A DNA stretch of 57,718 nucleotides from Rhodospirillales bacterium (GTDB lineage Bacteria > Pseudomonadota > Alphaproteobacteria > Rhodospirillales > WMHbin7), in contig JACRPC010000032.1 of the NCBI GenBank assembly GCA_016214125.1, positions 1 through 57,718 of the forward strand. Direction: 5' to 3'. Made by a program: the position numbers and the translations under genes. Position 1 is the stretch's first letter, and every line of letters starts with the position of its first letter. This document shows positions 34,340-46,143 of this stretch, piece by piece. The notes beneath the pieces were generated by a model. That model saw only the letters and a program-made list of their open reading frames with translations. It had not been told where the DNA came from and made no database searches.

Positions 34340-35257
34340 TCACGAGGCCCCATAATTGGCGGGAACCGACAGGGCCTGCTCGCGGATGCGTAGCGCCTCG
34401 ACCCGCCGGCCCAGCTTAGCCAGATACCCCTCGGGGCTGCCCGGCTCGAACACCCATTCCTTGAGCCAGGCCTGAAAGCTTTCCGGCTCGCGGCTTAGGC
34501 GGTGATAGTCGGTGAAGAAATCGCCGTCGCGCTTCCAATGTCCGGCCAGGGGCGAAGGGTGTTGGCCGCAGGGCGTATGGACGACGGCGGCCACGCGAAA
34601 ACCCGGCACAATCACCCGGTTGGGGTCCGAGGCGATCACCTCGGACGCCACGATCTGGTCGGCCAGCAGGATCACCCGCTCGGCCGCCATGCCCGCCTCT
34701 TGCATGACGCCCAGATTGCCCCAGACATGGGAATCGCCGTTGGCGGCGGCGCGCTGCACGGAAAGAAAGGCCACGTCGGGCCGAAGCGGGGGAATGAGGG
34801 CGATCGGCGTCTTGGTGTAAGGGTCCTCGGCCTTAAGGATCTTCGGGTTCGAGGCCATGATGTCGGAACCCAGAATGGTGCGCACCGGCACATAGGGCGC
34901 GCCATAGGCTCCGGCCCACAACGCCAACGCCAACGTGAAATTCGAGTAATCCTCGATGGCGATGGGGTGGGGCAGACCCTGCTCGACGGCGCGGCGGTAA
35001 TTATGGCCCAGCCCGGCCGAAACATTGCCCATCCAGGCGCCCACCACCTTGGCGATGCAGCCGGCGCCGATCAGCATATCTCCCACCATGTCCGAAATGG
35101 GGGCGACCGAGGTGAGGTTGCGCTTGCCTTGCCGGATGATCTCGTGCGCGGCGGCGAAGGGGATCGCCTGCTCCAGCCCGGCGCCCAGAACCACCTGATC
35201 GCCGTCGCGCACCAGCGTCCGCACCGCTTCGGCAAGGGTGGTGAGTTTGGTGCTCAT
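34340..35257 (-). CDS. CoA-transferase family protein, subunit alpha
   Basis: 305 residues, partner of the beta subunit and similar to glutaconate CoA-transferase alpha (GctA/IpdA). Features: DGDQVVLGAGLEQAIPFAAA near the N-terminus, GAWMGNVSAGLGHNYRRAVE, YVPVRTILGSD and RPDVAFLSVQRA. Seven bases separate it from the CoA-ligase gene and one base from the beta gene, so it is clearly part of the box operon. In other bacteria the later steps of the route use BoxD and beta-ketoadipyl-CoA enzymes; no such genes are seen in the window, which makes this pair the only candidate for a later step here. Confidence 0.75.
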   Translation of the reverse strand: MSTKLTTLAEAVRTLVRDGDQVVLGAGLEQAIPFAAAHEIIRQGKRNLTSVAPISDMVGDMLIGAGCIAKVVGAWMGNVSAGLGHNYRRAVEQGLPHPIAIEDYSNFTLALALWAGAYGAPYVPVRTILGSDIMASNPKILKAEDPYTKTPIALIPPLRPDVAFLSVQRAAANGDSHVWGNLGVMQEAGMAAERVILLADQIVASEVIASDPNRVIVPGFRVAAVVHTPCGQHPSPLAGHWKRDGDFFTDYHRLSREPESFQAWLKEWVFEPGSPEGYLAKLGRRVEALRIREQALSVPANYGAS

Positions 35258-35264
35258 CGGCTTG

Positions 35265-36845
<1,581 letters not shown>

Positions 36846-36872
36846 GACGTCGCCCCCTGCCACTCTTCTTGC

Positions 36873-38288
<1,416 letters not shown>

Positions 38289-38290
38289 GC

Positions 38291-39934
38291 CTAGACCCTC
38301 CGCTTGTCCAAGGCCGCTTTGCGGCCGGTGCCGTACAGTTTAAGCGCCCCATCCGGTCCGGCGGCGTTGGGGCGCTGGAAGATCCAGTTCTGCCAAGCCG
38401 AGAGGCGGGCGAAAATCTTGGTCTCCAGGGTCTCGGGGCCGGCGAAGCGCAGCGAAGCCTCAAGCCCGGTGAGGGCGTCAGGCGAATAGCTCGCCCGCTC
38501 CTCGATGGCAAGGCGGACTTCGTCGTCCCAATCGATGGCGTCGGGAATGAAGGTCACCAGACCCAGTTCGTCGGCCGCCTGGGCGTCGAGCGGCTTGCCG
38601 ATTTCGGCGCGCAAGGCGGCCACCGCTTGCGCATCGCCGATAAATCGGGTCTCCAGGCGGGTAAGCCCGTTGCCCATGGCGAGCGGCCCGAAATTCATGC
38701 CCGAGAGGGCGAGGCTGGGGGCGGGATCGCCGCCATCGAGCATGAAGGAGCGGTCGGCGGCCAGGACCATTTCCAGAAGCGTACCGGCAAAGCCGCTTCC
38801 CGGCTCGACCAAAGTGAAGATCGAACGCGCCGACGCATCCAGGCGCTTCAAGACCCGCCGCCAATAAAGGGCGATCTCGCGCACCAGCCAATCCTTGGCG
38901 TTCGCCAGAAGCAACGCATCGGCCTCAAGAACCCGGGCCGGATCGGCCTGGCTCTTTATCACCCAGGAGCCGATTTCCAGCTCGTTGAAACGCAGCCGCA
39001 GCATGGCGTCGTCGAACTCGCGCGCCAGGGCCAAGGGCCAAAAGGCGGCGCCTTCGGCCTGGATGCCGGCGGCGTCGCGGGGCAGGCGGGTCAGCCCCTT
39101 GATCAGGAAGGTCGCGGCGCCAATGGCGCGGTCGATCGACAGCTCCAGATTCGGATAGGTCCAGCGGTCGCCCTCGATTTTCCGGTCGAGCGGGGGAAGG
39201 GCGATCCCCTTGGCGCCCTTGGGGCGGTCGGAGGCGGCGGCGCGCTCGCGGGCGCGGGCTTTGGCGGCGTCTAGAAGCTTGGTGCGGGGTACGATTTCGT
39301 CCACCAGGCGCCATTCCACCGCCCGCTTGCCCTTGATGCCTTCGACCAGGGTGCAGAAGACATCGGCGCGGTCGCGGCGCACCCGGCGCTTGTCGACTAG
39401 GCGCGTCAGGCCGCCGGTGCCGGGCAGAACCGCCAAGAGCGGCACTTCGGGCAGCGACACCGACGACGAGCCATCGTCGGCCAGGATGATGTGGTCGCAG
39501 GCCATCGCCAATTCATAGCCGCCGCCGGCCGCCGTGCCGTTGACGGCGCAAATCCAGGCCTGGCCGGAATGGGCCGAGGAATCCTCAAGGCCGTTGCGGG
39601 TCTCGTTGGTGAATTTGCAGAAATTCACTTTGTGGTGATGGCTGGCGATGCCCAGCATGCCGATATTGGCGCCGGCGCAGAAGACGCGATCCTTGGCCGA
39701 GGTGACGATCACCGCGCCGATCTCGGGATGCTCGAAGCGCAGGCGCTGAGCCGCATCGGCCAATTCGATGTCGACCGAGAGATCGTAGGAATTGAGCTTC
39801 AGCGAATAATCGCCCGGCCGAAGCCCGCCATCTTCCTGGATATCGAGCGTGAGAAGGGCGACCGGCCCCTCGAAGGCGAGTTTCCAGTGCTTGTAGCGAT
39901 CGGGGGCGGTGTCGAAACGAACCTCGGGTTCCAT
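38291..39934 (-). CDS. boxC: 2,3-epoxybenzoyl-CoA dihydrolase
   Basis: Opens the epoxide ring to 3,4-dehydroadipyl-CoA semialdehyde and formate. 547 residues; an enoyl-CoA hydratase/crotonase fold fills about 20-280 (GAVIVTSAKDRVFCAGANI, WICAVNGTAAGGGYELAMAC for the oxyanion hole, SVSLPEVPLLAVLPGTGGLT), followed by a second crotonase-like half without clear catalytic residues, as in known BoxC. It is the first gene of a ten-gene leftward operon. The upstream divergent region (39935-40070) should hold its promoter. Confidence 0.95.
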   Translation of the reverse strand: MEPEVRFDTAPDRYKHWKLAFEGPVALLTLDIQEDGGLRPGDYSLKLNSYDLSVDIELADAAQRLRFEHPEIGAVIVTSAKDRVFCAGANIGMLGIASHHHKVNFCKFTNETRNGLEDSSAHSGQAWICAVNGTAAGGGYELAMACDHIILADDGSSSVSLPEVPLLAVLPGTGGLTRLVDKRRVRRDRADVFCTLVEGIKGKRAVEWRLVDEIVPRTKLLDAAKARARERAAASDRPKGAKGIALPPLDRKIEGDRWTYPNLELSIDRAIGAATFLIKGLTRLPRDAAGIQAEGAAFWPLALAREFDDAMLRLRFNELEIGSWVIKSQADPARVLEADALLLANAKDWLVREIALYWRRVLKRLDASARSIFTLVEPGSGFAGTLLEMVLAADRSFMLDGGDPAPSLALSGMNFGPLAMGNGLTRLETRFIGDAQAVAALRAEIGKPLDAQAADELGLVTFIPDAIDWDDEVRLAIEERASYSPDALTGLEASLRFAGPETLETKIFARLSAWQNWIFQRPNAAGPDGALKLYGTGRKAALDKRRV

Positions 39935-40070
39935 GCGGCGCTCCTAGCGGGAGGTGAATGGTCTTGAAATAGGCATCGCCCCATCAATATGCAATTCGGT
40001 ACTGAGTTACCTATTTACAGTTTGGCGAATCCCCGCCATGCTGTCAATGAACGGATATCATTTGGGGATC
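39935..40070. promoter_or_regulatory. Divergent control region between boxC and the GNAT/Rrf2 genes
   Basis: This 136-base AT-richer stretch must carry both promoters. It contains AAATAGG (39967-39973) and its inverted copy CCTATTT (40010-40016), 36 bases apart, and the small dyad GGTA-N6-TACC (39998-40011) between them. These are candidate operators for the Rrf2 regulator; no match to a known motif can be claimed. Confidence 0.4.
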
Positions 40071-40538
40071 ATGAGTCTTACCGACCATAAGATTGGGCAG
40101 GATTTCATCATCCGCATAGCCAAGGCCGACGATGTGCCGGCCGTCGTGGCGATGGATGAGGCGGTCACCGGGCTGGCCAAACCCGACTATTGGCAAGACA
40201 TTTTCGACCGTTACGGAGGGCGGCGGCGCGGCCGCTATTTCCTGGTCGCCGATCATGAAGGCACCATGGTGGGCTTCATCATCGGCGAAGTCCGCGCCTG
40301 GGAATTCGGCTCGCCGCCCTGCGGCTGGGTCTTCACCCTCAGCGTCGACGACAAGCTGCGGCTGGGGGGGATCGGCACGGCTCTTTTCCAGGCGGTCTGC
40401 GACGCCTTCCGCAAATATGGGGTCACCAAGGTGCGCACTACGGTGGCGCGCGACAACGACCTGGTGATGTCGTTCTTCCGCAGCCAGGGCATGATGGCCA
40501 GTTCCTTCCTCCAGCTTGAAATCGATGTGGCGTCATGA
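40071..40538 (+). CDS. GNAT acetyltransferase, BadL-like by context
   Basis: 155 residues, single GNAT domain: IRIAKADDVPAVVAMDEAVTG at the start (N-terminal strand and helix), DHEGTMVGFIIGEVR, and the acetyl-CoA loop region LRLGGIGTALFQAVCDAF, then RDNDLVMSFFRSQGM. Its end overlaps the Rrf2 gene by 4 bases. In Rhodopseudomonas palustris BadL, a GNAT enzyme acetylating aminobenzoates, is linked to the Rrf2 repressor BadM. The same pair next to boxC suggests this enzyme makes or removes the regulator's effector. ATG 40071 has GGGG 3 bases upstream; earlier in-frame starts (40038, 40050) are possible. Confidence 0.75.
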   Translation: MSLTDHKIGQDFIIRIAKADDVPAVVAMDEAVTGLAKPDYWQDIFDRYGGRRRGRYFLVADHEGTMVGFIIGEVRAWEFGSPPCGWVFTLSVDDKLRLGGIGTALFQAVCDAFRKYGVTKVRTTVARDNDLVMSFFRSQGMMASSFLQLEIDVAS

Positions 40539-40951
40539 GGCTGCAAAAGGCCACCCGCTGCGCCTTGTACGCGGTCTTGGAGCTGGCCTCCGAGCCCGAT
40601 CGCCAGATGTCGGCCAACGAGATCGCCGAGAAGTACGGCATCTCCACCAATCATCTGGCCAAGGTGTTGCGCAATCTGGGCCGGGAAGGGCTGGTCGAGG
40701 CGGTGCGCGGCGCCGGCGGCGGCTATCGCTTTGCCGGCAATCCCAAGCGCACCACGCTGTTGGATGTCATCCGGCTGTTCGAGACCGTGGAAACGGTGTC
40801 GTCGGGCGAGCGCGAACCCGGCGACGAGACCCCCGAGGGCAAGGCCCTGTCCCAGGTGATCGAGGAAATCGAGGCCACCGAGCGCGCCACCCTCAACTCG
40901 ATCTCGCTTGCCACCATGCTGAAACTGGTGGGGCGGCACGGGGCGGCCTAA
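40535..40951 (+). CDS. Rrf2-family transcriptional regulator, BadM-like
   Basis: 138 residues with the Rrf2 winged helix: MRLQKATRCALYAVLELA, NEIAEKYGISTNHLAKVLRN (recognition helix) and GAGGGYRFAGNPKRTTLLDV. Iron-sulfur Rrf2 proteins such as IscR carry three Cys in the loop after the wing; here that loop (ETVSSGEREPGDETPEG) has none and the only Cys is residue 9. A small molecule, not a cluster, is therefore the likely signal. Overlapping the GNAT gene and divergent from boxC, it is the best candidate controller of the box/transport operon. Confidence 0.82.
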   Translation: MRLQKATRCALYAVLELASEPDRQMSANEIAEKYGISTNHLAKVLRNLGREGLVEAVRGAGGGYRFAGNPKRTTLLDVIRLFETVETVSSGEREPGDETPEGKALSQVIEEIEATERATLNSISLATMLKLVGRHGAA

Positions 40952-40954
40952 CCG

Positions 40955-42034
40955 CTACCTCTTTATCCGCGTCAGGATTCGGCCGGCCATATCAAGCACC
41001 GCGCGATCGCAAGCGTCCGTGATGTAGCCGTAGGGATTGCTGCAAGAAACCCCCACGACGTAACGGCCCTTGGAAAATTCCAGATCGATGTGCTGGCCCA
41101 CTTCGCCGCTGGGCTTTTCCAGAAAGGAAAGCAGGCCGGGAATCGGGTGAAGCACCAGCCGCTCCGCCGATCGGGTGTCGCGATCCAACGTTAGGAAGGT
41201 TTGGGCCGAGCCCGTATCGGAGAAGGGGTAGATGGTGACGTCGAGAACCTGCCCTGGCGCCTGGCGCAAGGCGTAGCGGCGCAGCAGAAGCTTGGGCGGG
41301 TCCAATTGCTGAACCAGGAAATCGCGCAGTGTCGGGGTGGCGACATCGATTCCTTCGACGCGGCTGAACGATCCCCATTCCGGCGGGCCGACCGCGGTTC
41401 CCAGAATCGGGCCATAAGGTCCGCCCTCCTTGGGAAGCAAGGCCGTCTCGGCGGGTAGGGACGGTGTGGTGAGCCTTCCGGCCCATAGCGTCTCGACCCG
41501 TTTGATCATCGGCGCCGCCAAGCGCGCGAGGGCGGCGGGCGACAAGACGCGTGCGTCGGTCCAATGGCTGAGCCGAAGGATGAACGGCCCAAGCTGGATG
41601 CGTAGACTCGATCCCATCGGTTCGCGGCGCTGGTAATAGCGGCTGGCGTGGCCCAACGCGGGACCCTTGGTCGAGCTTCCGTAAGCACGACTGTCCGACG
41701 GCGCCAGATCGCGGAAGGCTGCGGCTGCGGCCGTCTCGCTTTCATATAGGGAAAGGGCGCCGATCAGCCGGTCGGCATTGTTGTCTTCGATTCGCCGAAA
41801 GGTTTGCAAAACCAGGGTCTTCAGGCCGGGCGCCGGGTCCAGGGTTCCCATGAATTCGGGAGGCTGCGGCCACCACAGGTCGGTCGAACCGAATTCGGCC
41901 TCGATTTCCTCGTCCCGGACCAGGGCGACCAGCAGCGTTTCCGGGGCGAGAGGCTTGGCGGGTTCCGCCAATGCCGGCCCGGCGGCGCAATAGCCGCCCA
42001 GCAGCGCCAACGCCAGGGTTCGAAGGAAACGCAT
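40955..42034 (-). CDS. Exported protein of unknown function
   Basis: 359 residues with a signal peptide (about 1-23, MRFLRTLALALLGGYCAAGP then ALA). The mature protein is mixed alpha/beta and mentions no known enzyme motif. Two halves (about 30-180 and 215-355) look alike in outline: each has a YESETAAAAAFRDL / PFSDTGSAQTFLTL-type segment (short helix after a strand) and a later RIQLGPFILRLSHW / KGRYVVGVSC-type strand. This suggests an internal duplication. Two Cys near the C-terminus (VSCSNP, TDACDRA) could form a disulfide. It faces the Rrf2 gene with 3 bases between ends; no link to benzoate is evident. Confidence 0.6.
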   Translation of the reverse strand: MRFLRTLALALLGGYCAAGPALAEPAKPLAPETLLVALVRDEEIEAEFGSTDLWWPQPPEFMGTLDPAPGLKTLVLQTFRRIEDNNADRLIGALSLYESETAAAAAFRDLAPSDSRAYGSSTKGPALGHASRYYQRREPMGSSLRIQLGPFILRLSHWTDARVLSPAALARLAAPMIKRVETLWAGRLTTPSLPAETALLPKEGGPYGPILGTAVGPPEWGSFSRVEGIDVATPTLRDFLVQQLDPPKLLLRRYALRQAPGQVLDVTIYPFSDTGSAQTFLTLDRDTRSAERLVLHPIPGLLSFLEKPSGEVGQHIDLEFSKGRYVVGVSCSNPYGYITDACDRAVLDMAGRILTRIKR

Positions 42035-42121
42035 GAAAGATGCAAAGCCATCCCGATTTTGCCGGAATCATCCTACAGTCCGGCCCGCCGATCAATCGCC
42101 GCGTTGGCTCGATGATGGCGG

Positions 42122-43978
42122 TCAAAACAGCATGGTGACGTGGAAGGAATCGTCCTCGCGCTCGACCGTCACCTTGTCGCAGGCGGCTTTGGCCAGGCGG
42201 ATCATCTTGGTGTTGTTGGCCAAGATCTCGGCGGTGAAGCCGATCAGGCCGCGCGCCTTGGCGAACTCCATCATGCGTGTCTGGAGCGCGCCGCCCAAAC
42301 CGGTGCCCTGCCATTCGGGCGCAATCATGAAGGCGGTTTCCGCCAGATTGGTCGACTGGTTGACGAAATAGCAGGAACTGCCGACCAGATGCTCGTGTTC
42401 GCGCGGGCCGGTGGTGGCGACGAAGGCGGCTTCGTTCTCATAGTCGACGTTGCACAGGGCCTGGGTCTCGGCAAAGGTGAGGGAACGCAGGCGGCGGAAG
42501 AAGCGGGTGTAGACGTCGTCCTGGCTCATCTTGTGGAACAGGGCCTGAAGGGCGGTGGCGTCACTGGCACGGGCGGGGCGGATCAACACCTTGCGCTGAT
42601 CCTTGAGCTTGACGGTCCGCTCTTCCTCGATCGCATAAGCGGCGCCATGGGCGACGAATTGGTCGGCATGGACGTAGCCCAGCCGCTTGGCCTCCTCCAA
42701 CAGCCAGGGGCGGAATTTCGGATCGGCGATCTCGATCAAGGCCAATGCGCGTTCGCGGATCGATTTGCCGAACAGATAGGCGATTCCATGTTCGGTGACC
42801 ACGTAATGGATGTCGGAACGGGCGATGCCGACGCCTTCGCCGGTTTCCAGGAGAGGCCGAATGCGCGAGGATTCGCCGTCATCGGTGGTCGAGGTCAGGC
42901 AGAGGATCGGCTTGCCACCCTTCGAACGGGCGGCGCCGCGCACGAAATCGGGCTGGGTGGAGACGCCGCCATAGAAGGCGCCGCCGAACTGATCGACGCA
43001 GGTTTGCCCGGTAAGATCGACAGCGAACGCCTGGGTGATCGATACCATGCGGGCGTGCCGGGCGATGATGTGCGGATCGCAGATCTGCTCGATCGGCTGG
43101 AAGTCGAACAGGGGATTGTTGTCGATCAGGTCGTAAAGCCGCCGGCTGCCCAGGCAATAGCTGGCGACAATGCGCTCGGCATGTTGCGATTTTTCGGCCC
43201 CCGTGATGATGCCCTGCTCGACCAGGTCGACCACGGCATCGGTAATGACGTCGGAATGGATGCCAAGATGGCGGCGGTCCGACAGGTATTTCAAAGCCTC
43301 GTTGGGAATGCGGCCCAGTCCGATCTGCAAGGTCGAGCCGTCATCGATGATGCCGGCAATGTAGCGGGCGATCTGACGGGCGACGGCGTCGGCCGGCGCG
43401 TGGGCGTATTCGATGATCGGCGTATCGACCTCGACCAGATGATCGATCCGCGACAGCGGCACGAAGGTGTCGCCCAGGGTGCGCGGCATGTTGGGGTTGA
43501 CCTCGGCCACCACCATGCGGGCATGGCGCACGACGGCGGCGGTGATGTCGACCGATACGCCCAGGCTCACATAGCCATTGGCGTCGGGCGGCGAAACCTG
43601 GATGAAAGCGACGTCGATGGGGATACGCCCATTCGCCAACAGCTTGGGGACTTCCGAGAGCGCCACCGGAATGTAATCGGCCTGGCCGGAGGCAACCAGA
43701 TGGCGATCATCGCTGCCGACAAAAAAGGCTTTATGCCGGTACTGGCTCTTGGTGCCGTTGTCGGGCACGGCGCCGGTGGTGAGGAAGTGAAACAACGTCA
43801 CGTCGGGCGGCGGGGATTCCAGCCCTTCCAGGGCCCCAACCAAGGCTCGCGGCGTGGCGCAGGCGGTGCCGACGAAGATATTTTGGCCGGGTTTGACCAT
43901 CCGCGCCGCTTGGGGGGCCGTGACGAGTTTTTCCGCCCACGACGCGGAATAACCGTTTATTTTCAAGAGCGAGTCCAT
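42122..43978 (-). CDS. Acetyl-CoA hydrolase/CoA-transferase fused to a GNAT domain
   Basis: 618 residues. Residues about 15-440 are an acetyl-CoA hydrolase / 4-hydroxybutyrate CoA-transferase (Cat1/AbfT) type protein: IFVGTACATPRALVGAL, VSPPDANGYVSLG, GLGRIPNEALKYL, FGGAFYGGVSTQPDF, TEHGIAYLFGKSIRERA. Residues about 465-618 are a GNAT domain (VLIRPARASDATALQALFH; WQGTGLGGALQTRMMEFA). Relatives have a catalytic Glu in a [HY]-[ST]-E motif after LG[IV]; here it reads HSDVITD with Asp243, so transferase chemistry may be altered. The GNAT part may make it an acyltransferase of proteins or a regulated enzyme. It is transcribed alone, 152 bases after an MCP gene ending in a strong terminator. Confidence 0.85.
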   Translation of the reverse strand: MDSLLKINGYSASWAEKLVTAPQAARMVKPGQNIFVGTACATPRALVGALEGLESPPPDVTLFHFLTTGAVPDNGTKSQYRHKAFFVGSDDRHLVASGQADYIPVALSEVPKLLANGRIPIDVAFIQVSPPDANGYVSLGVSVDITAAVVRHARMVVAEVNPNMPRTLGDTFVPLSRIDHLVEVDTPIIEYAHAPADAVARQIARYIAGIIDDGSTLQIGLGRIPNEALKYLSDRRHLGIHSDVITDAVVDLVEQGIITGAEKSQHAERIVASYCLGSRRLYDLIDNNPLFDFQPIEQICDPHIIARHARMVSITQAFAVDLTGQTCVDQFGGAFYGGVSTQPDFVRGAARSKGGKPILCLTSTTDDGESSRIRPLLETGEGVGIARSDIHYVVTEHGIAYLFGKSIRERALALIEIADPKFRPWLLEEAKRLGYVHADQFVAHGAAYAIEEERTVKLKDQRKVLIRPARASDATALQALFHKMSQDDVYTRFFRRLRSLTFAETQALCNVDYENEAAFVATTGPREHEHLVGSSCYFVNQSTNLAETAFMIAPEWQGTGLGGALQTRMMEFAKARGLIGFTAEILANNTKMIRLAKAACDKVTVEREDDSFHVTMLF

Positions 43979-44075
43979 CTTGGGTCATCCCCTCCGGACA
44001 ATAGCAATAAATTTTTTATGTATAACTGGGTGCCTGAAGTCTTGAGCAAAGTCAATCCGATCGGGAAGGGGCGCG

Positions 44076-44108
44076 AAAAAAAACCGCCGGGATACCGTCC
44101 GGCGGTTT
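44076..44108 (-). terminator. Rho-independent terminator of the chemoreceptor gene
   Basis: On the minus strand AAACCGCCGG and CCGGCGGTTT form a perfect 10-base stem with an 8-base loop (plus-strand arms 44081-44090 and 44099-44108). It is followed by a run of eight T (complement of 44076-44083). It lies 23 bases past the MCP stop. Confidence 0.92.
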
Positions 44109-44130
44109 CATTGCTCGTGGTGGAAAAAAA

Positions 44131-45840
44131 TCAGCCGGTTCGCACTTCGGCCAGAAACTGCTCGACGGTGCTTTGAAGGTTGGTGCTTTCGGTCTTGATT
44201 TCGCCGGTGGCGGCGCTCACCGTTTGGGCGGCGCGCCCAGTTTCGGCGGCCATGCCGGCGACGCGACCGATATTGGCCGAAACTTCGGTGGTGCCCGCCG
44301 AGGCCTGCTCGATGTTGCGGGCGATCTCGGACGCGGCTTGGTCTTGCTCGTTCACCGTGGTCGAGGCTTCGTTCAACAAGACGTCGACCTTGGTGATGAT
44401 CTCGGTGATGGCGCCGATGGCGGAAACGGCTTCGCGCGTTTCGTTTTGGACCGAGCTGATCTGACTGGCGATTTCCTCGGTCGCGCGGGCCGTCTGCCCG
44501 GCCAGACTTTTCACTTCGTTGGCAACCACGGCGAAACCCTTGCCGGCCTCGCCGGCCCTGGCGCTTTCAATGGTGGCGTTCAAGGCCAAGAGATTGGTCT
44601 GCGAGGCAATCGAATTGATGAGTTCGCCGATCTCGCCGATCTTGCGCACCGCTTCGGCCAAGCCCTCGATCTTTCGGTTGGTGTTTTCGACGTCGGTGAC
44701 GGCGTTGCGGGCGATTTCCGCCGCGTTGCGAATGCGCTCGGCGATGGCGCGTATCGAATCGGAAACCTGGGCGGTCGCCGACGAAACATTGGCGACGTTG
44801 GCGGCGGCCTGCTCGGTGGCGGCTGCCGCCGAGGTGCTGGCCTCCTCGGTTTGGTTGGCGTTCGAGGTCAGCAACGACGCCGAATCGCCCAAATGCAGCA
44901 CGGTATCGCGGATGCGTTCCAGCAGACTGCGAATGCTTTCGTCGAATCGACGGGTGGCCTGGCCGACGCGTTCGGCCTCGGTGGCACGGCGTTCGGCCTC
45001 GGTGCGCTCATGCTCGTTCTTGGCGGCGATTTCGATCAGGCTTTGCCGCCACTGGTCGAGCGCCTTGGCCAAGGGGCCGATTTCGTCGCCCCGATCGGCG
45101 CCGACGATGCTGTGGCCGGTGTTGCCGCCGGCCAAGACCTGCACCGAACCGACCAACCCGGCGATGGGGCCGGTGATCGAACGCGCGACGGCGACGGCGC
45201 CGATCAAGGTCAGGAGAAGGATGGCCGCGCCAACCCCCAACGTAAGCCATTTCGACGTCGCATAGCGCGCCTCGGCTTCGCCCGCGATGCTGGCGGCATG
45301 CTGATTGTGCTTTTCCAGAAGTTCGGTGGCGAATTTCTTGGCGTTGTTGTAGACGGGCAGGGCGGTTGCCGTCACATGGATGCCCAATTCGGCATATTTG
45401 TCGGTCTTCCCCAATTCGGCGCCGGCCAGCATGCCATCCTTGTTGAATTTGACCAGGGCTTCTTCGAATTGACGGGCGGCGTCGGGAAACAAACCGCTGG
45501 CCGGACTTGCCTTGTAGTCCTTCCAGGTCGCGTCGAGTTTGGCCACCAATTTCTCCACCGCCTCGGTATGCAATGTGGTCGGGTGATTGTGATATTTTGC
45601 GGCCGGCAAGACATCCCAGTGCAGGGTCGCCGCCAGAAGTTGCCGGTAGGCGTCCTGAATGGTCTCGTTGACGCTGGCCATCTGCTGGACCGGCTTCAAG
45701 CCTTCGGCCTGCGAACGGCCCAGCATGGTGTTGAGCTGGGCGCTCGAATTGAGCCCGATCGCGCCGACGACCACGAGGGCGATCACCGCCATGGTGACCA
45801 TGAGGCTAAGGCGGACGGCGATTTTCAAATTGGCGAACAT
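44131..45840 (-). CDS. Methyl-accepting chemotaxis protein
   Basis: Transmembrane chemoreceptor of 569 residues. TM1 about 10-32, a periplasmic four-helix-type domain about 35-190 (with [20 protein letters not shown]), TM2 about 198-220, HAMP about 220-275, and a signalling domain whose tip is the canonical [20 protein letters not shown] followed by [14 protein letters not shown]. The C-terminus [15 protein letters not shown] has no CheR-tethering pentapeptide. ATG 45840 has GGGGGAG 5 bases upstream; an earlier start would add an Arg-rich 11 residues. The ligand is unknown; proximity to the box operon is suggestive only. Confidence 0.92.
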   Translation of the reverse strand: MFANLKIAVRLSLMVTMAVIALVVVGAIGLNSSAQLNTMLGRSQAEGLKPVQQMASVNETIQDAYRQLLAATLHWDVLPAAKYHNHPTTLHTEAVEKLVAKLDATWKDYKASPASGLFPDAARQFEEALVKFNKDGMLAGAELGKTDKYAELGIHVTATALPVYNNAKKFATELLEKHNQHAASIAGEAEARYATSKWLTLGVGAAILLLTLIGAVAVARSITGPIAGLVGSVQVLAGGNTGHSIVGADRGDEIGPLAKALDQWRQSLIEIAAKNEHERTEAERRATEAERVGQATRRFDESIRSLLERIRDTVLHLGDSASLLTSNANQTEEASTSAAAATEQAAANVANVSSATAQVSDSIRAIAERIRNAAEIARNAVTDVENTNRKIEGLAEAVRKIGEIGELINSIASQTNLLALNATIESARAGEAGKGFAVVANEVKSLAGQTARATEEIASQISSVQNETREAVSAIGAITEIITKVDVLLNEASTTVNEQDQAASEIARNIEQASAGTTEVSANIGRVAGMAAETGRAAQTVSAATGEIKTESTNLQSTVEQFLAEVRTG

Positions 45841-46143
45841 GGGTACTCCCCCTCGGTTGTTCCGGCGGCGCAATTGGGTCGGGCCCGACGCATTCTGGGC
45901 AGCGCAAGTTAATATTCGATTTATCAGTTATTGTCTTTGCAGCGAAACCCAAGCGCGAAGAGAGGATCAAATTGTAACGATATGCAGATGAATGCAATAG
46001 TTTTTCATGGGAATATCGGGGAAACTCCGGCACCACCAAGCCGGGCCGCCCATTGTCAGGTGAGGCCGCTTTGATTATAACCCTGCCACTGTCGCCAAGC
46101 GCCTTCCGATTGGAAAGGGGCGCTCAAACCGAAGGGGACCGTT
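45841..46143. other. Divergent intergenic region, MCP to pcm, no gene seen
   Basis: About 300 bases without a convincing reading frame on either strand. It has a perfect 12-base palindrome GTCGGGCCCGAC at 45878-45889 near the MCP start and an AT-rich centre (about 45910-46010) likely to hold promoters. The last 60 bases lead to pcm with GGGG 7 bases before its ATG. Confidence 0.5.

Noticed and set aside
40535-40951. Fe-S sensing Rrf2 regulator (IscR/NsrR type)
   Set aside because: The three-cysteine loop is absent; the single Cys9 cannot form a cluster.
44173-45912. 579-codon Gly/Asp-rich frame opposite the MCP gene
   Set aside because: It is a complement of Ala/Glu-rich helical coding sequence; the MCP frame is canonical.
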